From assembly GCA_035606665.1 (NCBI GenBank), contig DATNEY010000009.1, positions 124,001 through 188,000 on the forward strand: a stretch of 64,000 nucleotides of DNA, written 5' to 3'. The stretch comes from DASUGC01 sp035606665 (GTDB taxonomy: Bacteria; Acidobacteriota; Vicinamibacteria; Vicinamibacterales; SCN-69-37). Below are positions 50,104 to 57,579 of the stretch, piece after piece. The position numbers and the translations under genes are program-made. A model generated the notes under the pieces. It ran no database searches. It was not told the DNA's origin and saw only the letters and a program-made list of their open reading frames with translations. Position 1 is the first letter of the stretch; each line of letters opens with the position of its first letter.

Positions 50104-51093
50104 GTGACGCGCAGCGTTCTTGTGACGGGAGGCTGCGGATATATAGGTTCGATGCTCGTGCCCGAATTGGCGAGTCGAGGATGGCACGTGCGGATCCTGG
50201 ACTGTCTCCTCTTCGGCAATCGCCTGCCGGCCGGGCTCCTGGAAAGTGGCCGGGCCGAGCTGGTCGACGGCGATATTCGGCACGCGGATGTCGTCGCGCG
50301 CGCATGCGAGGGTGTCGACGCCGTCGTGCATCTGGCCGCGATGGCGAACGATCCGAGCGCGGATCTCGATCCCGCGCTGACACGTTCCATCAATCTTGAT
50401 GCCGTGATCGCCCTGATCGACATCGCTCGACGAGCGGGCGTTTCCCGGTTCGTCAATGCCTCTACGGCGACCGTGTACGGCGTGCGTGACGAGCCGGATG
50501 TCGACGAGACGTTCGAACACCGGCCGATCACGCTCTACGGCAAGTACAAGTCCGAAACCGATCATGCGGTCGCCGCAGCGAACGGTCCGAACTTCACGAC
50601 AGTCAATATCCGATCGGCTACCGTGTGTGGCTGGTCGCCGCGCATGCGTCTCGACCTTAGCGTCAATATCCTCACGGAGCAGGCCGTGCGCCGTGGAACG
50701 GTCACAGTTCACGGCGGTAAGCAACTCCGCCCGAACGTCGTGATAACCGATCTTGTGGGCGCCTATTGCAGCGTACTGGAGGCGCCGGCCGCCGTCGTCG
50801 GAGGAGAAAGCTTCAATATCGGCGCTTCCAATCTCTCCATTCTCGAGATCGCGCGCGAGGTGATAGCGGCGGTGAACCCGTCTGCGCAGATGGTCGTCGA
50901 CAGCACGGTGGACCACCGCTCGTACCACATCTCGACGAGGAAGGCAGTCACGCGGCTCGGGTTCAAGCCGCTCCTGGACGTGCCCGATGGTGCTCGCCAG
51001 GTGGCTGAGGCCCTTCGCGCCGGCAGAATCGATCGACCCGACGCCTCGGAACATCGGAACGTTCAGCATCTTCAGGCGATCGGGTTCTCGTAA
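50104..51093 (+). CDS. NAD-dependent sugar epimerase/dehydratase (extended SDR)
   Basis: 329 aa from a GTG at 50104 (ggag 9 nt ahead); an ATG at 50032 is an alternative. NAD-binding TGGCGYIGSMLVPELA, HLAAMANDPS with the substrate pocket, NASTATVYGVRD, and the catalytic Y-x-x-x-K in ITLYGKYKSETD. Related to nucleotide-sugar 4-epimerases and 4,6-dehydratases. It directly abuts a methyltransferase (start 51094). Whether it serves the aminosugar genes at 44-46 kb or the peptide cluster is open. Confidence 0.88.
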   Translation: MTRSVLVTGGCGYIGSMLVPELASRGWHVRILDCLLFGNRLPAGLLESGRAELVDGDIRHADVVARACEGVDAVVHLAAMANDPSADLDPALTRSINLDAVIALIDIARRAGVSRFVNASTATVYGVRDEPDVDETFEHRPITLYGKYKSETDHAVAAANGPNFTTVNIRSATVCGWSPRMRLDLSVNILTEQAVRRGTVTVHGGKQLRPNVVITDLVGAYCSVLEAPAAVVGGESFNIGASNLSILEIAREVIAAVNPSAQMVVDSTVDHRSYHISTRKAVTRLGFKPLLDVPDGARQVAEALRAGRIDRPDASEHRNVQHLQAIGFS

Positions 51094-51840
51094 ATGCCGT
51101 CGACGACCGAAGGGTTTTACGACGCCCTTGCGCCGGCCTACGACGACCTCGCCGAGCCGGATTCGCTCGAGATCCCACAGGTGCTCGCGAACGTCCCACG
51201 GCCTGCCGGCCGCGCACTGGACGTCGGCGCCGGCACCGGCCGGCTGGCCATCGAATTGGCCCGTGCCGGATGGATCGTCGATGCCATCGACATCTCGGCA
51301 GGCATGATCGCCGTGGCCCGTGCCAAGGCTTCCGCCGCGGCCATGGGCGAGCGGATTCAGTTCCTGCGCGCCGATGTGACGCGCGATGCGTTGCCGCCTG
51401 GCCCTTTCGATCTGATCGTCTGTATCGGTTGCCTCTTTCACATTCCGAGCGTCCATCATCGGGCGGTCATAGCGACCCTGGCTGGCCGACTCGTGCTGGG
51501 TGGGATGTTGATCGTCGATACGGAGATCGCGGCGGCCGGCGGCTGGCCGCGGCACCAGCATCGAACGCTGCGAGCCGAGGTTGTTGACGAGGAGCGGTTG
51601 GAACTGGACGCGACATCGACGTCTGACGCCGCGACTCGCACGCAGCGCGCTCGCTTCGATCTCCAATGGGTGTCTGGTCGTGCGGAGAGTTACGAACTCA
51701 CATCGTGTTGGATGACCGTGGGGGAGTTGACCTCCCTGGTCGAGGAGGCTCGCCTCCGGGTGACCTCGCTCGAGCGCGGTTGGGGTATGCGGGACCGCAG
51801 GCTGACAAATGCCCTCGTTTGTGCGCGAAGAGACGCGTAG
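51094..51840 (+). CDS. Class I SAM-dependent methyltransferase
   Basis: 248 aa. Begins FYDALAPAYDDLAEPDS, then motif I ALDVGAGTGRLAIELARAG, the acidic end of beta2 VDAIDISAGM, ADVTRDALP and motif III-like IVCIGCLFHIPSVHH. Sequences of this build methylate small molecules at O or N. The start codon directly follows the epimerase stop, indicating coupling. No membrane features. Confidence 0.88.
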   Translation: MPSTTEGFYDALAPAYDDLAEPDSLEIPQVLANVPRPAGRALDVGAGTGRLAIELARAGWIVDAIDISAGMIAVARAKASAAAMGERIQFLRADVTRDALPPGPFDLIVCIGCLFHIPSVHHRAVIATLAGRLVLGGMLIVDTEIAAAGGWPRHQHRTLRAEVVDEERLELDATSTSDAATRTQRARFDLQWVSGRAESYELTSCWMTVGELTSLVEEARLRVTSLERGWGMRDRRLTNALVCARRDA

Positions 51841-51847
51841 TGCCGCG

Positions 51848-52330
51848 ATGACGCCCGGCTCCTCCGTTGCGATCGTCGACCTCGAGCCGGCGCACTTGCC
51901 CCAGCTCATGGAGGTTGTTCGGTTGAATGACCAGACGTTGCCGCAAATGATGTGCGCCGACGTCACCAGGTGGCTCGAAGCCGGACGACCCCCGCAAGAG
52001 CGGTACTTTTCAGGCATCGCGGCGGGTGAGCCCATCGCAATGACTGGTTTTCGGCCGGATCCCTGGGGTGTCAAGAACATCTCATGGCTGGTCTGGCTCT
52101 ATGTGCACCCAGCGTGGAAACGCCGCGGCGTCGCGCGCTCCCTGTTTACCCACGCCCAGAACGTGTTGCGCCAGCAGGGGTGCCGAAAGGTTTATCTGGA
52201 CGTCGGCAACGAAATCCAGCATCGAGCGGCGATCGCGTTTCACGAGGCTGACGGCTTCGTGCGCGAAGGATATCTCCGTGACTATTGGGCCGAAGGGGAA
52301 GACTTTCTGGTTTTCGGAAAGCGGCTCTGA
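51848..52330 (+). CDS. GNAT-family N-acetyltransferase
   Basis: 160 aa from the ATG at 51848; an ATG at 51809 would overlap the methyltransferase by 32 nt. GNAT features: VAIVDLEPAHLPQLMEVV, the acetyl-CoA motif VHPAWKRRGVARSLFTHAQ (R/Q-x-x-G-x-G/A with RRGVA), and YLDVGNEIQHRAAIAFHEAD, GFVREGYL at the end. It could acetylate an amine, for example an aminosugar, or the peptide N-terminus. Last gene before the precursor promoter. Confidence 0.85.
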   Translation: MTPGSSVAIVDLEPAHLPQLMEVVRLNDQTLPQMMCADVTRWLEAGRPPQERYFSGIAAGEPIAMTGFRPDPWGVKNISWLVWLYVHPAWKRRGVARSLFTHAQNVLRQQGCRKVYLDVGNEIQHRAAIAFHEADGFVREGYLRDYWAEGEDFLVFGKRL

Positions 52331-52401
52331 TGACGCAGATCGCTGTGCCAAACAGCGCCATTTCACCGGTCTGCCGGGTAGTTTTGGTCCGGACTTTCTA
52401 C

Positions 52402-52431
52402 TTGCACCCCTTCGAGGTACTAGGGTATAAG
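52402..52431 (+). promoter_or_regulatory. Strong sigma-70-like promoter of the RiPP operon
   Basis: TTGCAC (52402-52407) and TATAAG (52426-52431) with an 18-nt spacer. Transcription should start near 52438, just ahead of a hairpin (52441-52467) and about 63 nt before the precursor ATG. No comparably good match was seen before other genes of the cluster. Confidence 0.55.
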
Positions 52432-52440
52432 CCTCTGGTC

Positions 52441-52467
52441 CCTATCAGGTAAGTACCTTCTGATAGG
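52441..52467 (+). promoter_or_regulatory. 5'-leader hairpin ahead of the precursor gene
   Basis: cctatcag (52441-52448) pairs with ctgatagg (52460-52467), and inside it ggta/tacc can form a short second stem. It sits at or near the predicted transcript 5' end, which often protects abundant small mRNAs; a switch or protein-binding role cannot be excluded. Confidence 0.55.
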
Positions 52468-52500
52468 CAGGTTTAGCTCGCGTCTTTGACGGAGTCCAAC

Positions 52501-52875
52501 ATGCCGAAGAATAGTATCGATCTCTCTCACATTGCCGTTGCCAACGTCGTCCGTGTATCCGGCCGTCTTTCCGAAACCACGCCAATCACAGGCATGGGGA
52601 TCAATTCAAACGCGGCTGCGGCGCTCACTCCCAAGGCCGCCAAATTGACGAAGGCCGACTTGACGGCCCTGAGCGGACCAAACGCCAAGCTCGTCGCGGC
52701 TGGCCTCGGCCTGAAGGCATCGGATCTGGCTTCGATCAGATCAGCGTTTTCCGGCGTCGTGAGCTTCGGCGCCGTTGGCGCCGCCAACAGTGCCGGACTG
52801 TCCGTCTCTTGCTGCTGCTGCACGCCGTGCTGCTGCGCCGCTGCCGCGCTGCAACCCACGGCCAGAGCTAACTGA
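52501..52875 (+). CDS. RiPP precursor peptide with CCCCTPCCC core
   Basis: 124 aa from the ATG at 52501 (ggag, 6 nt ahead). No N-terminal secretion signal. Residues 1-95 are leader-like, Ala/Leu/Ser-rich (LTKADLTALSGPNAKLVAAG, LGLKASDLASIRSAF), then FGAVGAANSAG. The tail is LSVSCCCCTPCCCAAAALQP, followed by TARAN: Cys104-107 and Cys110-112 separated by Thr-Pro. Seven cysteines in nine residues next to YcaO, E1-like and SagB genes strongly support a thiazole-forming precursor. The Gly-Ala-x-Gly-Ala stretch could hold the leader cleavage site (inference). No cysteine elsewhere in the protein. It resembles no precursor that I can name. Confidence 0.85.
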   Translation: MPKNSIDLSHIAVANVVRVSGRLSETTPITGMGINSNAAAALTPKAAKLTKADLTALSGPNAKLVAAGLGLKASDLASIRSAFSGVVSFGAVGAANSAGLSVSCCCCTPCCCAAAALQPTARAN

Positions 52876-52904
52876 CCCCCGCGTGCCCTGCGTGCGGAGG
52901 GGTC
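52874..52904 (+). terminator. Hairpin directly after the precursor stop codon
   Basis: gacccc (52874-52879) pairs with ggggtc (52899-52904), extended by cgc/gcg with a 2-nt bulge. No T-run follows, so read-through into the enzyme genes is expected; it may act as an attenuator or 3' stabiliser giving more precursor than enzyme. Confidence 0.4.
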
Positions 52905-52944
52905 CGCGCCGAGACCCTTCCGTACTTTCGGCCCTTCCTTTCAG

Positions 52945-54312
52945 ATGAAGGTCCTGCTCGTCTGGCCAAATTCGCGGAATGAAGTCCTCGGGTGGGGAGA
53001 TCTCGGCGCGGTCGCTGAACCACTTGCGCTCGAGTACCTCGCATCTGGCCTGCAGTCATCGGGTCACGAAGTCGAGATTCTGGACCTGCGGCTGCATTCA
53101 AGCGGGAAATTCGCCGAGGCGATGGCGTCGTTCGCGCCGGACGTCGTGGGTGTCACGGCGTTCTCGATGCATGTCAGACGGGCTCTTGCCATTTGCGCTG
53201 AAGCGAAGCAACTGCGGCCGTCGGTAACGACGGTGGCCGGCGGTCACCATGCGACCTTACTGCCGGAAGATTTTTTCGAGCCTCAGGTTGATCACGTGGT
53301 TTGCGGAGAAGGCATCGGTCCACTCCTGCAACTGACGGCCGGCCCCGGCCGGATGGAAGCCGTCCCCGGCGTCTGGACTCAATTGAATGGCCGGTTTGTT
53401 TTCGGCGGGGAACAGCCGGCGTTCCGCATCGACGAGCTCCCATTTCCGGATCGGCGCGCGACTGCTGGTGACCGTCACAGGTACTTCATTGACTGGATGA
53501 GGCCGGTCGCCCTGCTTCGGACTTCGGTCGGCTGTCCTTTTAGGTGTACCTACTGCTCGCTGTGGAAGATCATGGAGGGCAAGTACCATTACCGGCACGA
53601 AGACCTGGTTGTCGAGGAGCTCGGCTCGATCGACGAAGACTGGGTGTTCCTCATCGACGACGAAGCGTTCATCAACGGTGCGCGAATGCGACGCCTTGCG
53701 GCGGCCATCGAGCGCTCCGGCATACGAAAGCGATTCTTTGCCTACGCCCGCATGGACAGCATCGTTCGTGAGACGGAGACGCTGGCGATGTGGCGCCGGG
53801 TGGGTCTGGAACGTCTGTTCGTCGGCATCGACGCGATATCCGACGCTGAATTAGTCGACTACAACAAGCGCTGCCGGGTTGCGCAGGTCGAGGCGGGTCT
53901 TGTGAATGCCGAACGGCTCGGCATCGAGATCTTCGCTCAGTTTGTTGTCAGTCCTGAATCAACCGAACGCGATTTCCAGCGTTTGGCCCGGTTCATCGAG
54001 CATCGCCACATCAAATATCCATCGTTTACGGTGCTCACGCCTATTCCGGGAACCGCGCTGTTGAAGGATTTCGACAACGTTGTCGTGCGCCAGCCAAATG
54101 GCCGGCCTGATTGGGATTTATTTGACTGCCAGAACGCAGTAACCAAGACGCGGCTGCCCCCGCAGGAGTTTCGCCGGCAATATCGAGGTCTCTATCACAC
54201 GTTCAAGGGTGCCTACACGCAGTATCGTGAGCATTCCCAGGTGATCGACGATCCGTCTTTGATCGGTGAGTCCGGGAAACCGGGCGCCATCGACTCCCGC
54301 CCCGCCATCTAG
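52945..54312 (+). CDS. Cobalamin-type (class B) radical SAM enzyme
   Basis: 455 aa. Residues 1-140 resemble a B12-binding domain (KVLLVWPNSRNEVLGWGDLG, YLASGLQSSGHEVEILDL, TTVAGGHHATLLPEDFF). The radical SAM core has C197-x3-C201-x2-C204 (VGCPFRCTYCSLW); HTFKGAYTQYREHS lies in the C-terminal extension. Such enzymes methylate unactivated carbons, as in several modified peptides, or do other alkyl transfers. It sits between the precursor and the cyclodehydratase genes, so C-methylation of the peptide is the natural guess. No strong ribosome site is visible before the ATG. Confidence 0.85.
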   Translation: MKVLLVWPNSRNEVLGWGDLGAVAEPLALEYLASGLQSSGHEVEILDLRLHSSGKFAEAMASFAPDVVGVTAFSMHVRRALAICAEAKQLRPSVTTVAGGHHATLLPEDFFEPQVDHVVCGEGIGPLLQLTAGPGRMEAVPGVWTQLNGRFVFGGEQPAFRIDELPFPDRRATAGDRHRYFIDWMRPVALLRTSVGCPFRCTYCSLWKIMEGKYHYRHEDLVVEELGSIDEDWVFLIDDEAFINGARMRRLAAAIERSGIRKRFFAYARMDSIVRETETLAMWRRVGLERLFVGIDAISDAELVDYNKRCRVAQVEAGLVNAERLGIEIFAQFVVSPESTERDFQRLARFIEHRHIKYPSFTVLTPIPGTALLKDFDNVVVRQPNGRPDWDLFDCQNAVTKTRLPPQEFRRQYRGLYHTFKGAYTQYREHSQVIDDPSLIGESGKPGAIDSRPAI

Positions 54313-54337
54313 TCTTTTTCACAGGGATCGTCGAAAG

Positions 54338-55426
54338 ATGAAGCTTGAACTCGACTCACGACGGCTTCTTGCGTTTCCGTTCCAGATGATCGTCCACGAC
54401 GGCTCCGTTATTCTCAAGCGCGGAGCGCTGGAAACCAGAATCGAGGGAGCTCGAGCGGTAGAAGTTCTGCAGTCTCTCGTTGACAGGATTGGGACCAACG
54501 GAATCCCGCGAAAGGATCTCACCGAAGGCTTCGCGGCGGTCGATCGACCGGATATCGACGCCCTGATCGACCAACTTCTCGAGCGCCGGCTCCTGTACCT
54601 GGCCAGCGAGAAATTGGCGGCCGTGCCGGAATCAGAATCGCCGCTCGACGTCTTCTATTGGAACATCGACCAGACAGCGAGCGAAGTCACCACGCGATTG
54701 TCCGAGCGGCGAATCATCGTCCTGGGCGTCAATGAGATCAGCCGGCAGATGCTGCTGACCCTGGAAGCCGCGGGCTGCGCATCCGTGGGGATCGTCGATT
54801 ACCCCCTGTTGCGCAATCTCACATTCTTTGACGGCGATGGTTCACTGAACCGCGACAGATGGTCGTCCCGGGATCCGTTGTCGTTCGATGACTGGTCGTC
54901 GGACCTCGACCCGGGCTCCCTGGACTGTCTCGTGGCGACATCGGACTTCGGCGGCTTGCACTGGATGCGCCAGTGGAACGAGGTGTGCGTCCCCAATCGC
55001 ATTCATTTTCTGCCGGTGGTACTCCAGAACCTGATCGGCTACGTTGGCCCAATCGTCGTGCCAGGGGAAACTGCGTGTTTTGAGTGCTTGAGGGCCAGAC
55101 AGAACGCTCACATGGTGGATGCGGGCCTTCGTCGGGCACCGGAACTGGTGGCGTTTGAGGGACAGTTTACGGCTGGCTTCCACCCGGCCATGACAGCGGC
55201 TCTCGGCAGTATCGCCGCGATGGAATTGACGAAGCTCTATGGAGGAATGAAGGTCCCGACGCGGAGAGTGGGAATGCTGATTGAGGTCAACTTGCTCGTG
55301 CCCTCTCTAACGGCACGCAAGGTTCTCAAGATCCCTCGCTGCCCGATTTGCAGTCCCGGCAGGAATCAGCCCGCCGCTACGGCATCGATGTCGACCTTCC
55401 TGCCCGGAAACCGGACTGACCAATGA
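54338..55426 (+). CDS. TOMM E1-like/leader-binding partner protein
   Basis: 362 aa. The N-terminal 90 residues form a winged-helix-like region (LLAFPFQMIVHDGSVILKRG), which in this family is the RiPP recognition element that binds the leader. Then an E1/ThiF-like domain, RIIVLGVNEISRQMLLTLEA, with GxN instead of the canonical GxGxxG, which suggests loss of nucleotide binding. A zinc tetrad C247-x2-C250 and C335-x2-C338 is intact. Such proteins lack adenylation and present the precursor to YcaO. Overlaps the YcaO gene by 4 nt. Confidence 0.88.
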   Translation: MKLELDSRRLLAFPFQMIVHDGSVILKRGALETRIEGARAVEVLQSLVDRIGTNGIPRKDLTEGFAAVDRPDIDALIDQLLERRLLYLASEKLAAVPESESPLDVFYWNIDQTASEVTTRLSERRIIVLGVNEISRQMLLTLEAAGCASVGIVDYPLLRNLTFFDGDGSLNRDRWSSRDPLSFDDWSSDLDPGSLDCLVATSDFGGLHWMRQWNEVCVPNRIHFLPVVLQNLIGYVGPIVVPGETACFECLRARQNAHMVDAGLRRAPELVAFEGQFTAGFHPAMTAALGSIAAMELTKLYGGMKVPTRRVGMLIEVNLLVPSLTARKVLKIPRCPICSPGRNQPAATASMSTFLPGNRTDQ

Positions 55427-56751
55427 TCCGGCAGGGTGACCGATTCGATGTCCTTGCGGGCATCAGTACTCTGCTCGTCGATGAAGCCGTGGGTATCATC
55501 AACCGCGTCGAGGAAGTGCGGCCGGATCCCGGCGCGCCCGCGTTTTTTCACTACGCAGGTCTGGCTTGTAATACAAGAGCGTTCTCGCGGCAGCAGAATT
55601 TCGGAAACAGCGGCGGAGCATCGGCCAACCGCGAACGTGCCGTCGCAAAAGCCATCGGCGAAGCAGTGGAGCGGTACTGCAGCTCCCTCTATGACGTCGA
55701 GGAACTGGCGCTCTTCGCGAGCTCTGATGCGAGCGCCCGGCACGTTGCGCCGAGTGAGTTCGCGCTCCACAGCCCGGAGCAGTACGAGTCGCCTGGCTTT
55801 CCGTGGGTACCGTTTGAGGAGACCACACCAGTCAGATGGGTCCTGGGTCGTGAATTGCCTGGCGGAGCGGAGACGTTTGTACCCGCCGCGATGGTGTATG
55901 TGCCGTATACCTATTACCGTGGCACTGGCGACAGCCCGATTGCTCAACCGATTTCCACGGGGCTCGCTTGCCATTCAAGCGAGACCGCTGCCGCGATTGG
56001 GGCGATCTGTGAGGTGGTCGAACGTGACGCGTTCACCCTGACCTGGCAGGCGATGCAGGCGCCACCGCAGATCCGTATCGAGACGCTGAACGACGAGGCG
56101 TACGATCTCGTTCAACGCTTCGAGCGTACCGGTGACAAGGTGGTGTTGTTCAGCCTGCCGACCGATCATGGACTGCCGACGATTCTGGCCGTACTTCGCG
56201 GGCAATCCGTTCATCGACCGGCCCTCGTGTTTGCCGCGGCTACCGCGCCGACGCCGGCGGGTGCGGTGAGGTCCGCTCTGGAAGAACTGGCGCACACCCG
56301 CCGGTACTCCCAGCAGATCACCGACCGGATGAAGCGCCTGGCGCTTGTGTCGGATCATGCCAATGTCGTCGACCAACTCGACCACCTGAATGTCTATTGC
56401 GATCACGGCAACGCCCGCCTGGCCGACTTCCTGTTTCAGTCGAACGCTCGACTCGATTATGAGGAGCTCCGTGGTCTCGAGTCCGCGACTGGAGAAGAGA
56501 CGCTCCAACGGGTCGTGGAGGCGATCGGCGCAATTGGGCATCGCATCGTGCTCGTCAACCTCACATCACCGGATGTTCAGGAATTGGGGCTGACCGTCGT
56601 TCGGGCCGTGGTGCCGGGCTTCCATCCGTTGTTCATGGGTCATCGAATTCGCGCGCTCGGCGGCACGCGTCTTTGGGAGTTCCCTCAGCGGCTTGGGCAG
56701 CGAGGTATCGCCCGGTGGGTCGATAACCCGGCCCCCCACCCCTACCCATAA
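55423..56751 (+). CDS. YcaO azoline-forming cyclodehydratase
   Basis: 442 aa. ATP-site blocks typical of YcaO: SGGASANRERAVAKAIGEA and VERYCSSLYDV near the N-terminus, ISTGLACHSSETAAAIGAIC, EVVERDAFTLTWQ, and ALEELAHTRR. The last residues are NPAPHPYP, carrying the C-terminal PxPxP motif that is characteristic of azoline-forming members. The enzyme uses ATP to turn Cys/Ser/Thr into thiazolines or oxazolines, with the E1-like partner supplying substrate. This is the pathway hallmark; with seven cysteines the product would be polyazoline. Confidence 0.95.
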   Translation: MIRQGDRFDVLAGISTLLVDEAVGIINRVEEVRPDPGAPAFFHYAGLACNTRAFSRQQNFGNSGGASANRERAVAKAIGEAVERYCSSLYDVEELALFASSDASARHVAPSEFALHSPEQYESPGFPWVPFEETTPVRWVLGRELPGGAETFVPAAMVYVPYTYYRGTGDSPIAQPISTGLACHSSETAAAIGAICEVVERDAFTLTWQAMQAPPQIRIETLNDEAYDLVQRFERTGDKVVLFSLPTDHGLPTILAVLRGQSVHRPALVFAAATAPTPAGAVRSALEELAHTRRYSQQITDRMKRLALVSDHANVVDQLDHLNVYCDHGNARLADFLFQSNARLDYEELRGLESATGEETLQRVVEAIGAIGHRIVLVNLTSPDVQELGLTVVRAVVPGFHPLFMGHRIRALGGTRLWEFPQRLGQRGIARWVDNPAPHPYP

Positions 56752-56765
56752 CACCGAGGCAGAAC

Positions 56766-57569
56766 ATGGCGAACGATTGGCGGTCACTGGTCATGCCGCC
56801 CGAAGAGGCTCTCTGGGAGCTGTTCCACGAGGGTTCGAAAGTCTCGCGCTACGATCCGGCGGTACCTACGCCGGTCGTACTCGCGCGGATGGCGGAACTG
56901 TGGGAGTCATTTCCCTACAAGGGTTATCCGGCAACGGAACTGCCGAAGGAGCCTCTGGTGTTGGACGCTCCCCTCGGCGAAGTGATGAAAGCCCGCGCAA
57001 CGGCTCGGAATCTCGTGCCCCGGCGGTTATCGCTCCGCGAGGTTGCGACAATCTTCCACTTTGCCTACGGCATCACCCGGGACAACAAGGACTCCGTCTT
57101 CCCACGCCCATTTCGGACGGTGCCGTCCGGGGGTGGTCTGTACCCAATCGAGCTGTACTTTCACACGTCCCAGGTCGAAGATCTCGCCGCCGGGCTCTAT
57201 CACTTCTCTCCAATAGAGAACAGCGTGCAGCTCATTCGGGAGGGAGATGAATCACGGAAACTTGCCGAAGCCCTGGTCCAAAGTCAGCTCGCGCTGGACA
57301 GCTCATTGATCGTGTTTCTGACGGCCGTGTTTGAACGGTCGACTTTCAAATACGGCGATCGCGGATATCGCTTCACGTTGATCGAGGCGGGTCACATCGT
57401 GCAGAACATGGCCTTGACCGCGGCGGCCCTTGGCCTCGGCGCGGTGCCGATTGGCGGTTTCTTCGACAGACCAATCGATGATCTGCTGGGACTCGACGGG
57501 CTGGCTCAATCGACGGTGTACATGGTGGGAATCGGCGAAGATCGTCCGCCGATCCGGCCAGCGGAATGA
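56766..57569 (+). CDS. SagB-type nitroreductase/azoline dehydrogenase
   Basis: 267 aa, flavin nitroreductase fold. RPFRTVPSGGGLYPIELYFH is the SagB-type FMN-binding core; STFKYGDRGYRFTLIEAGH has the conserved Tyr/Arg region of azoline dehydrogenases, and LGLGAVPIGGF the final substrate loop. It would oxidise thiazolines made by YcaO to aromatic thiazoles. The 14-nt gap to YcaO makes it operonic. Presence of this enzyme shows that the final product contains azoles, not only azolines. Confidence 0.92.
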   Translation: MANDWRSLVMPPEEALWELFHEGSKVSRYDPAVPTPVVLARMAELWESFPYKGYPATELPKEPLVLDAPLGEVMKARATARNLVPRRLSLREVATIFHFAYGITRDNKDSVFPRPFRTVPSGGGLYPIELYFHTSQVEDLAAGLYHFSPIENSVQLIREGDESRKLAEALVQSQLALDSSLIVFLTAVFERSTFKYGDRGYRFTLIEAGHIVQNMALTAAALGLGAVPIGGFFDRPIDDLLGLDGLAQSTVYMVGIGEDRPPIRPAE

Positions 57570-57579
57570 TGGCGCACGC

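Noticed and set aside
57430..57579. Extension of the TPR protein to the ATG at 57430
   Set aside because: It would read within the SagB gene in another frame and give MASARCRLAV-type low-quality sequence; GTG 57580 follows directly after the SagB stop.
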